The notes: generated by a model not told the origin, from the sequence alone. DNA of 64,000 bases from Phytopseudomonas argentinensis (GCF_900113905.1 NZ_FORC01000002.1:372001-436000); one strand, 5' to 3'. Positions 35,547 through 45,042 are shown, numbered from the stretch's first letter. Numbers and translations: made by a program.

Positions 35547-37976
35547 ATGAACCACCGCACCAAGCGCCAACAGCAAGCCGCCCTGAAACACCTTGGCCTG
35601 GCCACGTGGCTGATAGGCACCTCACTGCTGCCCCTGGCACCCACCGTGCTGGCCCAGGCTGTTGGCGATCAGGCCGCTACCTATGAGTTCGCCGTTGCCG
35701 CCCAGCCGCTGCCCCAGGCACTCGACGCCTTCAGCCGCGCCACTGGCCTTAACGTGGTCTACACCGCCGAAGCGCCTTACACCGTGCAGGCTCCTGCCGT
35801 GCAGGGGCGCATGAGCGCCGAGCAGGCGCTGACCCGCTTGCTGGCCGGCTCAGGGTTCACCTTCGGGCGCACGGGCGCCAACACCATTACCCTGCAGGCA
35901 CTGCCCGCTGACGGTGCGGTGAATCTGGGCGCGGTGAATATCCAGTCGCAGCGTACGCCGAGCACCAGCTACCAGCCGCCGGAAACCACCTCGCTGACGC
36001 GCAGCGACACGCCACTGCTGGAAATCCCCCAGGCGGTAGCCGTGGTGCCGGCGCAGGCGCTGCAGGATCAGCAGCCGCAGAACCTCGATGAGGCGCTGGT
36101 CAACGTCAGCGGCATCACCCAGTCCAACACCCTGGGCAGCACCCTGGATGCGGTGATGAAGCGCGGCTTCGGCGACAACCGCGACGGCTCCATCCTGCGC
36201 GACGGCATGCGCACCATCCAGGGCCGCAACTTCACCGCCACCGCCGAGCGCGTCGAAGTGCTCAAGGGGCCGTCGTCGATGCTCTACGGCATCCTCGATC
36301 CGGGCGGCGTGATCAACGTGGTGGGCAAGAAGCCGCAGCTGGAGAGTTACCGCGCCATCACCGGCCGCGCCTCGACCTACGGCCATGGCAAGAACGGCAG
36401 TGGCGGCACCCTGGATGTCACCGGCCCGCTGGGTGAAACCGGCCTGGCCTATCGGCTGGTCGCCGATTATGACGACGCCGATTACTGGCGCAGCTTCGGT
36501 ACCAACCGCGACAAGACCTTTGCGCCCTCGCTGGCCTGGTACGGCGAGGACACCACGGTGACCCTCAGCCACGAGTACCGCGAGTATTCGGTGCCGTTCG
36601 ATCGCGGCACCCTGTTTCGCAACGGCAAGCCGCTGGACATTCCCGCCGAGCGCCGCATGGACGAGGCCTACAACATCACCGAAGGTCGCTCGCACCTGAC
36701 CATCTTCGACCTCTCGCACCAGCTCAACGAAGACTGGAAGGCGCACTTCGCCTACAGCTACAACCGTGACCGCTACGACGATTACCAGGCGCGCATCTTC
36801 CGTGAGCCCCGGGTTGCATCCAGCAACGCGTATGAGCGCCGACTGGACGGCACCCGCGGCGCAGTCAGCACCTCGCACTTCGCCACTTTCGACCTGGATG
36901 GCAAGGTGCAACTCGGCGGTATGCAGCACGACCTGCTGATGGGCGTGGACCACGAATACCGCAAGTTCTATCGCGAAGACCTGCTGCGTCAGAACACCGC
37001 CATTCGTTTCGACCCGTTCAACCCGGTATACGGCAATGTGCCGGTGCCCACCACGGTGGTGGCCAGCGACAGCGACCAGACCGATCGCGTGGTCACTCAG
37101 TCGGCGTTCTTCCAGGATTCGGTGCACTTGAGCGAGCAGTGGATCTTCGTGGTGGGTGCCCGCTATCAGCTGTATGACCAGATGTCCGGGCGCGGCCGGC
37201 CGTTCAGCAAGAACACCGATATCGATGGTCAGGTCTGGGTGCCTCGGGTGGGCCTGGTCTACAAGCTCAACGACGAGCTGTCGCTGTATGGCGGCTACAC
37301 CGAGTCGTTCAAACCCAACTCGACAATCGCGCCGTTGACCAATGCCGCCTCCATCAATGGCGTGCAGCCGGAGGAGGGCAAGAGCTGGGAGATTGGCGCC
37401 AAGCTGGATATGCCCGGACGCATCACCGGCACCCTGGCACTGTTCGATATCGTCAAGGAAAACGTACTGGTGACCCAGACCGACAATGCTACAGGGCTCA
37501 CAGTGGCGACTGGCGCCGGTGAAGTGCGCTCCCGCGGGGTGGAGCTGGACGTTACCGGGCAGCTGACCGACGATCTCAGCCTGATCGGCAGCTATGCCTT
37601 TACCGATGCCAAGGTGACAAAGGATCCGGAGCTCAAGGGCAATGGCCTGCAGAACGTGGCCCGGCATACCGCGTCGCTGTACGGCGTGTATGACTTCGGC
37701 CAGCTATTCGGTGCCGACCGGGTGCGCGCCGGTGTAGGCGCTCGCTACGTGGGCGACCGGGAAGGCGATGCGGCCAACAGTTTCACCCTGCCGTCCTACA
37801 CCGTGGCCGATGCCTTCACTAGCTACGACACCCGCCTGGGCGACAACAAGCTGAAGCTGCAGCTCAACGTGAAGAACCTGTTGGACAAGACCTACTACAG
37901 CTCGGCGGTGAACAACCTTGCCGTTTCCGTCGGTGAGCCACGCCAGGTACAGCTCTCCAGCACCCTGGAGTTCTGA
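35547..37976 (+). CDS. TonB-dependent siderophore receptor with signalling (STN) domain
   Basis: An 809-residue outer-membrane receptor with a signal peptide ending near TVLA-QAV. The STN/secretin-like signalling domain follows (ATYEFAVAAQPLPQALDAFS, residues about 45-120), then the plug (LEIPQAVAVVPAQALQDQQP; VEVLKGPSSMLYGILDPGGV) and a 22-strand barrel ending RQVQLSSTLEF, with the terminal Phe of BAM substrates. It takes up a ferric siderophore using TonB energy and signals to the FecR-type protein. The LKGPSSMLYG.LDPGG form is that of FhuA/FpvA-class hydroxamate receptors, but the exact siderophore is not predictable. ATG 35535 is an alternative start. Confidence 0.93.
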   Translation: MNHRTKRQQQAALKHLGLATWLIGTSLLPLAPTVLAQAVGDQAATYEFAVAAQPLPQALDAFSRATGLNVVYTAEAPYTVQAPAVQGRMSAEQALTRLLAGSGFTFGRTGANTITLQALPADGAVNLGAVNIQSQRTPSTSYQPPETTSLTRSDTPLLEIPQAVAVVPAQALQDQQPQNLDEALVNVSGITQSNTLGSTLDAVMKRGFGDNRDGSILRDGMRTIQGRNFTATAERVEVLKGPSSMLYGILDPGGVINVVGKKPQLESYRAITGRASTYGHGKNGSGGTLDVTGPLGETGLAYRLVADYDDADYWRSFGTNRDKTFAPSLAWYGEDTTVTLSHEYREYSVPFDRGTLFRNGKPLDIPAERRMDEAYNITEGRSHLTIFDLSHQLNEDWKAHFAYSYNRDRYDDYQARIFREPRVASSNAYERRLDGTRGAVSTSHFATFDLDGKVQLGGMQHDLLMGVDHEYRKFYREDLLRQNTAIRFDPFNPVYGNVPVPTTVVASDSDQTDRVVTQSAFFQDSVHLSEQWIFVVGARYQLYDQMSGRGRPFSKNTDIDGQVWVPRVGLVYKLNDELSLYGGYTESFKPNSTIAPLTNAASINGVQPEEGKSWEIGAKLDMPGRITGTLALFDIVKENVLVTQTDNATGLTVATGAGEVRSRGVELDVTGQLTDDLSLIGSYAFTDAKVTKDPELKGNGLQNVARHTASLYGVYDFGQLFGADRVRAGVGARYVGDREGDAANSFTLPSYTVADAFTSYDTRLGDNKLKLQLNVKNLLDKTYYSSAVNNLAVSVGEPRQVQLSSTLEF

Positions 37977-37982
37977 CGGCTG

Positions 37983-38099
37983 TCGTAGCCCAGGTCGAGC
38001 GCAGCGACACCCGGGAGATGGAGCCTGGGTATCGCTGCGCTCAACCACAGGCTACGACGGTCGCCGGTAGCCCGGCGTTGAGCGAAGCGATACCCGGGG
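37983..38099. repeat. Palindromic GTAGCC repeats, one full and one half copy
   Basis: The first copy (37983-38057) runs from TCGTAGCCCAGGTCGAGC to an inverse end GGCTACGA, with arms related by inverted symmetry. A second, half copy (38067-38099) begins GTAGCCCGGCGTTGAGCGAA and ends CGATACCCGGGG. Such GTAGCC...GAGCGAAGCGATACCCGGG units are common in pseudomonad intergenic regions. They lie directly after the receptor gene. Confidence 0.75.
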
Positions 38100-38126
38100 A
38101 TGGTTACGGCCTAACCACCAGAACGC

Positions 38127-38153
38127 AAGAGCCCGGCACTAGGCCGGGCTCTT
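38127..38153. terminator. Hairpin between receptor and fumarase genes
   Basis: A perfect 11-bp stem AAGAGCCCGGC / GCCGGGCTCTT with a 5-nt loop. It lies between the two convergent genes. The T run is weak on the plus strand, so it may serve mainly as a boundary for the fumarase transcript on the minus strand. Confidence 0.65.
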
Positions 38154-38172
38154 GTCTACCGCAGGGCGATGC

Positions 38173-39696
38173 TTACTGCACCTCCACCGCCAGGCTTTCG
38201 GCGATCTTCTTGTTCCAGATCGCAGGACCCGTGATGTGCACCGACTCGCCGTTGCTGTCGACTGCCACGGTGACCGGCATGTCCTTGACCTCGAACTCGT
38301 AGATCGCTTCCATGCCCAGCTCGGCGAACGCCAGCACCTTGGACTTCTTGATCGCCTGGGCCACCAGGTAGGCGGCGCCGCCGACGGCCATCAGGTAGAC
38401 GGCCTTGTTGTCCTTGATCGCGTCGATGGCGGTCGGGCCGCGCTCGGACTTGCCGATCATGCCCAGAAGGCCGGTCTGCTCGAGGATCTGCCGGGTGAAC
38501 TTGTCCATCCGCGTGGCGGTGGTCGGGCCGGCTGGGCCTACCACTTCGTCGCCGATCGGGTCGACCGGGCCCACGTAGTAGATGAAGCGGCCTTTCAGGT
38601 CGACCGGCAGTTCTTCATCCTTGTTGAGCATCTCGACCATGCGCTTGTGCGCCGCGTCGCGGCCGGTGAGCATCTTGCCGTTGAGCAGGATGGTTTCGCC
38701 CGGCTTCCAGCTCTGCACGTCTTCCGGGGTCAGGGTGTCGAGGTCGACGCGGCGCGCCGACGGGCCGGCTTCCCAGACGATTTCCGGATAGGCGTCCAGG
38801 GGCGGCGCTTCCAGCTCGGCCGGGCCGCTGCCGTCGAGCACGAAGTGGGCGTGGCGGGTGGCGGCGCAGTTGGGGATCATGCATACCGGCAAGGACGCCG
38901 CGTGAGTCGGGTAATCCATGATCTTCACATCGAGCACGGTGGTCAGGCCACCCAGGCCCTGGGCGCCGATGCCCAGCTGGTTGACCTTCTCGAACAGCTC
39001 CAGACGCATTTCTTCGATCTTGTTCTGCGGGCCGCGAGCCTGCAGCTCATGGATGTCGATGTGCTCCATGAGCACTTCCTTGGCCATCACCGCGGCCTTT
39101 TCGGCGGTACCGCCGATGCCGATGCCGAGCATGCCCGGTGGGCACCAGCCGGCACCCATGGTCGGCACGGTCTTGAGGACCCAGTCGACGATCGAGTCGG
39201 ACGGGTTGAGCATGGCCATCTTCGACTTGTTCTCGGAGCCGCCGCCCTTGGCTGCAACGTCCACTTCCACCTTGTCGCCAGGGACGATGGAGTAGTGGAT
39301 GACGGCCGGGGTGTTGTCCTTGGTGTTCTTGCGGGCACCGGCCGGGTCGGCCAGGATCGAGGCGCGCAGCACGTTCTCCGGCAGGTTGTAGGCGCGGCGA
39401 ACACCTTCGTTGATCATGTCGTCGACGCCCATGGTGGCGCCGTCCCAGCGCACGTCCATACCGACCTTGACGAACACGGTGACGATGCCGGTGTCCTGGC
39501 AGATCGGGCGGTGGCCGGTGGCGCACATGCGCGAGTTGATGAGGATCTGCGCCATGGAGTCGCGGGCGGCCGGCGACTCTTCACGCAGATAGGCCTCGTG
39601 CATCGCCTGGATGAAGTCGACGGGATGGTAATAGGAGATGAACTGCAGGGCGTCGGCGACGCTCTGGATCAGGTCATCTTGCTTGATCACGGTCAT
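38173..39696 (-). CDS. fumA: Class I fumarate hydratase (iron-sulfur)
   Basis: A 507-residue single-chain class I fumarase joining the alpha and beta parts of the Fe-S hydrolyase family. Cys residues for the 4Fe-4S cluster are visible in CATGHRPICQDTGIVTVFVK, GAGWCPPGMLGIGIGG and PVCMIPNCAATRHAHFVLDG. It interconverts fumarate and malate in the citric acid cycle. ATG 39696 gives the standard start MTVIKQDDLIQSVADALQFI; the upstream in-frame region is non-homologous. Pseudomonads also carry oxygen-stable class II fumarases that replace it when iron is short. Confidence 0.93.
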   Translation of the reverse strand: MTVIKQDDLIQSVADALQFISYYHPVDFIQAMHEAYLREESPAARDSMAQILINSRMCATGHRPICQDTGIVTVFVKVGMDVRWDGATMGVDDMINEGVRRAYNLPENVLRASILADPAGARKNTKDNTPAVIHYSIVPGDKVEVDVAAKGGGSENKSKMAMLNPSDSIVDWVLKTVPTMGAGWCPPGMLGIGIGGTAEKAAVMAKEVLMEHIDIHELQARGPQNKIEEMRLELFEKVNQLGIGAQGLGGLTTVLDVKIMDYPTHAASLPVCMIPNCAATRHAHFVLDGSGPAELEAPPLDAYPEIVWEAGPSARRVDLDTLTPEDVQSWKPGETILLNGKMLTGRDAAHKRMVEMLNKDEELPVDLKGRFIYYVGPVDPIGDEVVGPAGPTTATRMDKFTRQILEQTGLLGMIGKSERGPTAIDAIKDNKAVYLMAVGGAAYLVAQAIKKSKVLAFAELGMEAIYEFEVKDMPVTVAVDSNGESVHITGPAIWNKKIAESLAVEVQ

Positions 39697-39892
39697 GTGG
39701 GGGCGCTCCCTTGTAGGGCAGGAACTGCAAATGCCGGAACGTTGCCGGCTCGTTCTAAAAGGCGCGGCAGTATACCGCGGGGGCGGCGCCCGGGACACCC
39801 GTTGGACGGCCGCGATAACTCCATCCGGTCACTAGGCTTTTTCATGGCGCACGGTTAGAGTGGAGGCCAGTTGCCAGTATGGGAGGGAGCCC

Positions 39893-41020
39893 ATGACCTC
39901 CAGCAACAAGCCACTCAATCAGAAGACCCTGCAGCGCTTGCTGGTCAAGCGTTTCGGTATGGCCGTGGCCAGCTATCTGGCCATCTTCGCACTGGTGTCG
40001 ATCGCACATTACTACGGTCTGTTCGCGGCCGCCGGCGGGGCGGTAGCGCTTCTGCTGGCCGCTGCCACTGCCAGCCAGCTGCTGTTTTTCGGCCTGTTCC
40101 TGAGCGGTCGCAATCAGTCCTTTCGTGACCCGAGCCTGACCGAGGCGCAGGTACTGGTGGCTCTGGGCTTGACCACGGTACTGGTCGCCATGCTCGACCA
40201 GGCGCGCGGCAGCCTGCTGGTGCTCTATCCGATGTCGATGCTGTTCGGCCTGTTCCAGTTGCGGGTCTGGGTGTTCTTTCGCTGTGCCTGCCTGGCATTC
40301 GTCTGCTTTGCGGGCATCAACCTGTACGAGTTCCAGGCCGGCCTCATCCAGGATATAGGCCTGGCGGTGCTGCAGACCTGCGTGTTGGCGCTGGTGCTGG
40401 CGTGGCTGAACCTGTTTGCCTGGTACATGCAGCAGATGCGTCAGCGCATGCGCAAGCGGCGCTTCGCCCTGCAGGCTCACCAGGAGACCCTGCGTGGCAT
40501 GATGCGTCAGCTCGAAGACATGGTGGCCACCGACGAGCTTACCGGCCTGTGCAACCGGCGCCATTTCCTGCGCATGGCCGCCCAGGCGCTGGAAACGCTG
40601 ACGCCCATGCGCCAGCATGGCCTGGCGCTGATCGATCTCGACCACTTCAAGCACATCAACGACCGTTATGGCCATGCCGCGGGCGACCGCGTGCTGCAGG
40701 CATTCGCGAGTGTGGCCAGCGAGTGCCTGCGTGACGGCGACGTGATCGCTCGTTATGGCGGTGAGGAGTTCGTGCTGCTGATACCCGATACCGATGCCGA
40801 TGCCTTTCGGGCTTGCTGCGAGCGCCTGCGCGTGGCCTTCAGTGAGTGCAAACCGGTAAATGTTAAGGTGTCCAATCTCAGCCTTTCCGTGGGGATGACC
40901 CTGTTGTCCATGTACGACAATCTTGACGAAGCCCTGCACCGGGCCGATCAGGCGCTTTACCAGGCCAAACGCAGTGGTCGCAATCGCAGTGCATCGACCT
41001 GGGAACTGGCCGATGCCTGA
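39893..41020 (+). CDS. Membrane-bound diguanylate cyclase (GGDEF)
   Basis: A 375-residue protein with four to five N-terminal membrane segments (about 25-165), a coiled linker (MQQMRQRMRKRRFALQAHQE) and a GGDEF domain from about residue 205 (LEDMVATDELTGLCNRRHFL). The active-site signature is RYGGEEFVLLIP, preceded by RDGD, the RxxD inhibitory site, so the enzyme should be active and product-inhibited. It makes cyclic di-GMP from two GTP. The sensing function of the membrane part is unknown. GGGAGG precedes the ATG. Its last codons overlap the start of the next gene by 8 bp. Confidence 0.93.
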   Translation: MTSSNKPLNQKTLQRLLVKRFGMAVASYLAIFALVSIAHYYGLFAAAGGAVALLLAAATASQLLFFGLFLSGRNQSFRDPSLTEAQVLVALGLTTVLVAMLDQARGSLLVLYPMSMLFGLFQLRVWVFFRCACLAFVCFAGINLYEFQAGLIQDIGLAVLQTCVLALVLAWLNLFAWYMQQMRQRMRKRRFALQAHQETLRGMMRQLEDMVATDELTGLCNRRHFLRMAAQALETLTPMRQHGLALIDLDHFKHINDRYGHAAGDRVLQAFASVASECLRDGDVIARYGGEEFVLLIPDTDADAFRACCERLRVAFSECKPVNVKVSNLSLSVGMTLLSMYDNLDEALHRADQALYQAKRSGRNRSASTWELADA

Positions 41021-41951
41021 ACTGCGGGTCGGCGAGCGGCACTGGCAGGTCGCCGAGGCCAGCAATCTGCTCGACGCCTTGCTGGATGCGGGAGTGGCAG
41101 TGCCCTACAGCTGCCGCGCTGGCAGTTGCCAGGCCTGCCTAGTGCGCTGCGTGGCGGGCGAGCCACGCGACGCCAAACCCGATGCTCTTGATTTCGCGCG
41201 CCGCGAGCAGGGCTGGCGGCTGGCTTGCCAGTGCAGCGTGGTCGAGCCCTTGCAGGTGGAAGTGTTCGACCCGACCCGCGATGGGCTACCGGCACAGGTA
41301 CAGGCCCTGGATTGGCTCAGCGAGCGGGTAATGCGCCTGCGCCTGCAGCCGCAGCAACCCCTGCGCTACCGGGCGGGCCAGCACCTGCTGTTATGGACGG
41401 CCGAGGGTATCGCCCGACCATACTCGCTCGCCTGTCTGCCTGGGGAAGACGCCAGCCTGGAATTTCACATCGATTGCGGCCGGCCTGGCGCTTTCTGTGA
41501 TGCCGCCCGGCAGCTTCAGACGGGCGACAGTCTCCGCCTCGGAGCGCTGAGCGGCGGCGCGCTGCGCTACGACGCTGACTGGCAGGAACGGCCGCTTTGG
41601 CTGCTCGCCGCTGGAACCGGCCTGGCGCCCTTGTGGGCCGTATTGCGCGAGGCGCTGCGTCAGGAACACCAGGGACCGATCCGCGTCGTGCATCTGGCCA
41701 GTACGGGTGACGAGCATTACCTGGCGCAGGCGTTGCGAGAAGTCGCCGAGCATAATCCGCAGGTGCAGGTCGAGCTGATCGAGGCGGCGCAGTTTCCCGC
41801 TTTCCTGTCGACCCTGCGCCTCGCGTCCCGGCAGACGGTGGCCTTGCTCTGCGGCGGTTCCGAGGCCGTGGAAGCGTTCTCACGGCGCCTGTACCTGGCC
41901 GGCCTGCCGCGCAGCCAGCTACTGAGCGACCTGTTTCTGCCCCACGCCTGA
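41013..41951 (+). CDS. Ferredoxin-type 2Fe-2S oxidoreductase (FAD/NAD(P) reductase)
   Basis: A 312-residue electron-transfer protein in three parts. The N-terminal plant-type ferredoxin domain has the cluster Cys residues in SCRAGSCQACLVRC (C-x4-C-x2-C), the fourth in WRLACQCSVV. A flavin domain (about 95-195) contains ARPYSLACLPGE, the RxYS flavin motif. The C-terminal NAD(P) domain has WLLAAGTGLAPLWAVLREAL and ends VALLCGGSEAVEAF. It is of the type found with oxygenases or as a standalone reductase; partner unknown. The ATG lies within the end of the diguanylate cyclase gene (8-bp overlap), implying coupled translation. Confidence 0.87.
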   Translation: MPELRVGERHWQVAEASNLLDALLDAGVAVPYSCRAGSCQACLVRCVAGEPRDAKPDALDFARREQGWRLACQCSVVEPLQVEVFDPTRDGLPAQVQALDWLSERVMRLRLQPQQPLRYRAGQHLLLWTAEGIARPYSLACLPGEDASLEFHIDCGRPGAFCDAARQLQTGDSLRLGALSGGALRYDADWQERPLWLLAAGTGLAPLWAVLREALRQEHQGPIRVVHLASTGDEHYLAQALREVAEHNPQVQVELIEAAQFPAFLSTLRLASRQTVALLCGGSEAVEAFSRRLYLAGLPRSQLLSDLFLPHA

Positions 41952-41966
41952 TTATCCGGCACACAT

Positions 41967-41996
41967 GAAAAGGCCCGCATCGATGCGGGCCTTTTC
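41967..41996. terminator. Bidirectional terminator
   Basis: A perfect palindrome (14-bp arms GAAAAGGCCCGCAT / ATGCGGGCCTTTTC with a CG centre) between the reductase gene and the convergent pyruvate kinase gene. The A and T ends give U-tracts in both directions. Confidence 0.85.
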
Positions 41997-42011
41997 GTTG
42001 CTGCGCCAGTC

Positions 42012-43463
42012 TCAGACGAGTGCGTCACCGACGTGCAGGATCTTCATGCCGTTGGTGCCACCGATGGTGTGGTAGCTGTCACCCTTGGTAAGGATGACCC
42101 AGTCGCCTTGCTCGACGAGACCGCGCTTGAGCAGCTCGTCCACCGCGGCCTGGCTGACTTCGCCCGGTGGCAGGGCCGCCGGGTCGAAAGGGATGGTATA
42201 CACGCCGCGGAACATCGCCGAACGCGCCTGGGTATCGCGGTGCGGGGAGAACGAGTAGATCGGCACCGAGGAACGGATACGCGACATAATCAACGGCGTG
42301 TAACCGCTCTCGGTGAGGGCGATGATCGCCTTCACACCCGGGAAGTGGTTGGCCGTGTACATGGCCGCCAGGGCGATGCTCTCGTCGCAACGTTCGAAGG
42401 TCTTGCCGATACGGTGGCTGGAACTCTTGCCGGTCGGGTGACGTTCGGCGCCCACGCAGATGCGTGCCATGGCCTGCACCGCTTCCAGCGGGTAGGCACC
42501 GGCCGCGCTCTCGGCTGAAAGCATGACGGCGTCGGTGTAGTCGAGCACGGCGTTGGCCACGTCGGAGACTTCGGCACGGGTCGGCATCGGGTTCTGGATC
42601 ATCGACTCCATCATCTGAGTCGCGACGATCACCGCCTTGTTGTGACGGCGCGCGTGCAGGATGATCTTCTTCTGGATGCCCACCAGTTCGGCGTCGCCGA
42701 TTTCCACACCCAGGTCGCCTCGGGCGACCATCACCACGTCGCTCGCCTTGATCAGGCCGTCGAGGGTTTCGTCATCGGCGACCGCTTCGGCGCGTTCGAT
42801 CTTGGCGACCAGCCAGGCCTTGCCGCCGGACTCGTCACGCAGCTGGCGGGCGTATTCCATGTCCGCTGCATCGCGCGGGAAGGAAACGGCCAGGTAATCC
42901 AGGTCCATTTCGGCCGCCAGCTTGATGTCGGCCTTGTCCTTCTCGGTCAGGGCCGGTGCGGTCAGGCCGCCACCACGGCGGTTGATGCCCTTGTGGTCGG
43001 ACAGCGGGCCACCGATCAGCACGACACATTCGAGGGTAGCGGGGGTGGTGCTTTCAACGCGCATGACCACGCGACCATCGTCGAGCAGTAACTCGTCGCC
43101 GACGCCGCAATCCTTGACCAGATCCGGGTAGTCGATGCCGACCACCTGCTGGTTGCCCTCGGTCAGCGGATGGCTGGTGGAGAAGGTGAAGCGATCACCG
43201 ACTTCCAGCTCGATACGCTTGTTGGCGAACTTGGCGATGCGGATCTTCGGGCCTTGCAGGTCGCCCAGCAGAGCCACGTGGCGGCCATGCTTGGCGGCGA
43301 TGTCGCGTACCAGCTGGGCGCGTGCCTTGTGCTCGTCCGGCGAGCCGTGGGAGAAGTTCAGACGGGCGACATCCAGCCCAGCCAGGATCAGCTTTTCCAG
43401 CATCTGCGGCGAGTTGCTGGCTGGGCCGAGGGTGGCGACGATTTTGGTGCGGCGAACGGTCAT
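42012..43463 (-). CDS. pykA: Pyruvate kinase
   Basis: A 483-residue pyruvate kinase of the AMP/sugar-phosphate-activated (type II, PykA) length. The N-terminus MTVRRTKIVATLGPASNSPQ, the catalytic Lys region EARQLRDESGGKAWLVAKIE-type segment (written MEYARQLRDESGGKAWLVAK here) and the substrate/metal motif VMVARGDLGVEIGDAELVGI are all present, and the C-terminal allosteric domain is complete to EVSQAAVDELLKRGLVEQGD. It makes pyruvate and ATP from phosphoenolpyruvate and ADP, the last step of glycolysis/Entner-Doudoroff flux. Confidence 0.96.
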   Translation of the reverse strand: MTVRRTKIVATLGPASNSPQMLEKLILAGLDVARLNFSHGSPDEHKARAQLVRDIAAKHGRHVALLGDLQGPKIRIAKFANKRIELEVGDRFTFSTSHPLTEGNQQVVGIDYPDLVKDCGVGDELLLDDGRVVMRVESTTPATLECVVLIGGPLSDHKGINRRGGGLTAPALTEKDKADIKLAAEMDLDYLAVSFPRDAADMEYARQLRDESGGKAWLVAKIERAEAVADDETLDGLIKASDVVMVARGDLGVEIGDAELVGIQKKIILHARRHNKAVIVATQMMESMIQNPMPTRAEVSDVANAVLDYTDAVMLSAESAAGAYPLEAVQAMARICVGAERHPTGKSSSHRIGKTFERCDESIALAAMYTANHFPGVKAIIALTESGYTPLIMSRIRSSVPIYSFSPHRDTQARSAMFRGVYTIPFDPAALPPGEVSQAAVDELLKRGLVEQGDWVILTKGDSYHTIGGTNGMKILHVGDALV

Positions 43464-43534
43464 GCGCGGACTCCTTAATTGAAGCAGACCGCGAGGCTAC
43501 TACGCCGCCGCGTTGTAGTCATTGTTCCGCTGCA

Positions 43535-44443
43535 CTACTTTTCGGCCGGCAGCTTGACCACCAGCAGGTCGCAGTCCACCGACTCGAGCAGGCGCTCGGC
43601 GGTGTGGCCGATGAGGATGGTGTCCAGCCGGCCGCGGGCGATGGCACCCATCACCAGCAGGTCGATTTCCTGCTTGCGCACGAAGCGCGGCAGCATGTTT
43701 TCCGGCGCGCCCTCGAGCAGGTGGGCCGATTGCGGAGCGATGCCGTGTTGCCCCACCAGGTCATCGAAGGCCTGGTGATGCTGCTGGGCGTCATCCTGGA
43801 GGTACTGCTGATAAGTGGCCAGCAGTTCGGTGTTGTTGAGCAGCGTACGCGGCAGCGGCGCGTGGCAATGCACCACGTCGGCATGCATGCCGAGGGCCGT
43901 GGAGAGAGCCTGGCTGGTGCTGATCAGGTGGTGGTCGAGCGCGGCGGGCTTGTCATCCTTGTGCAAGGGGTCGACGGCGGTGCATAGCTTGCCGCCACGC
44001 CATTCGGCATGGTGCACCAGCCACAGCGGGAACGGACAATGGCGCATCAGCTGCCAGCAGCTGTCGGTCAGCAGCAGGCGACGCAACAGGTTGTTGTGGG
44101 CGGCAGACTTGAGCACCAGATCCGGCTGCAGCTGATCCGCCACTTCAAGAACGCTTTCATGCAGGCGCTTGCCCCAGCGTACGTCCAGCTGCAGGGCCAG
44201 GCCCTCGCTCTGCAGCGGCGTCAGCAATTCCTGCAGCCAGGTGCTGCGCTGCTCGAGCAGGGCCTCACGGGCCTGGGTCTGCAGGCTGTTTTCCAACGTG
44301 CTGCCATCCAGGGCAGCACTATACTCGACCAGCAGCACATGCAGGTGCGCCTGGGTTCTGCGGGCCAGCCAGGCGGCGCGCTCCAGGGCAGGGTGGCTGG
44401 GTTGGCTGGCATCGATAACGACCAGTAGCTTATCGAGTTTCAT
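43535..44443 (-). CDS. Tandem universal stress protein (UspA family)
   Basis: A 302-residue cytosolic protein with two UspA domains. The first starts KLDKLLVVIDASQPSHPALE; the second ends with LLVMGAIARGRLDTILIGHT and AERLLESVDCDLLVVKLP, the nucleotide-binding G-x2-G-x9-G(S/T) type motif. Two-domain Usp proteins of this size (UspE-like) help survival under stress or low oxygen in pseudomonads. It is monocistronic, facing away from the lipoprotein gene. Confidence 0.9.
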   Translation of the reverse strand: MKLDKLLVVIDASQPSHPALERAAWLARRTQAHLHVLLVEYSAALDGSTLENSLQTQAREALLEQRSTWLQELLTPLQSEGLALQLDVRWGKRLHESVLEVADQLQPDLVLKSAAHNNLLRRLLLTDSCWQLMRHCPFPLWLVHHAEWRGGKLCTAVDPLHKDDKPAALDHHLISTSQALSTALGMHADVVHCHAPLPRTLLNNTELLATYQQYLQDDAQQHHQAFDDLVGQHGIAPQSAHLLEGAPENMLPRFVRKQEIDLLVMGAIARGRLDTILIGHTAERLLESVDCDLLVVKLPAEK

Positions 44444-44631
44444 GGGAGCGACCTCGCTGGTGATTAGCGCGCATTGCAGCCCGTTGGCGGAGGGCCTGCG
44501 TTGACCTGCATCAGCCTAAAGGATCGCCGCCGATTATTCGCTGCCAGGCAGCGGCGAACGCAATGCAGCATGTTGCGAGTGTTCAGTTTTCGCGGGCCGC
44601 GCCGATACGCTGCTCATTGGAGGAGAAACCC

Positions 44632-45009
44632 ATGCGTATTCTGTTACTGCTGTGCTGTGTTCTGGCCATTGGCGGGTGCTCCCGCATGTCGCTCGACCAC
44701 CATCTGAACAAGGCTTATCAGGCTTACGACCGAGGCGATTGCGAAGACGCCCTGCTGTACCTGTCCCAGGCCGAACGAGTGAGCCGTTCGCGCAGCTACA
44801 TGCAGCCGGAAATCTCCCTGCTGCGCGGGCAGTGCCTGGAGCGCCAGAACCTGTACCTCGATGCCGCGCAGACCTATCAGTTCATCATCGGTCGTTATCC
44901 CACCAGCGAATATGCGTTCCGTGCCCGCGCCCGGCTGGAAACCCTGCGCCAGCTCGGCCATCAAGGCGTGTCGGAGCCTGCCAAGGTCTCCCCCGCAGGT
45001 GCGCTCTGA
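44632..45009 (+). CDS. Small TPR-like lipoprotein
   Basis: A 125-residue protein with a lipoprotein signal: MRILLLLCCVLAIGGCSRMS, lipobox IGGC with the lipid-carrying Cys at residue 16. The mature part has helical repeats of tetratricopeptide type (AYQAYDRGDCEDALLYLSQA; YLDAAQTYQFIIGRYPTSEY). It should sit in the periplasm anchored to a membrane and mediate protein contacts; the specific role is unknown. GGAGGAG is 6-12 nt upstream of the ATG, which fixes the start. It is followed by the DUF4124 gene at 33 bp. Confidence 0.83.
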   Translation: MRILLLLCCVLAIGGCSRMSLDHHLNKAYQAYDRGDCEDALLYLSQAERVSRSRSYMQPEISLLRGQCLERQNLYLDAAQTYQFIIGRYPTSEYAFRARARLETLRQLGHQGVSEPAKVSPAGAL

Positions 45010-45042
45010 CGGTACTGCAATGCTTACCTGGGGATTGCCGCG

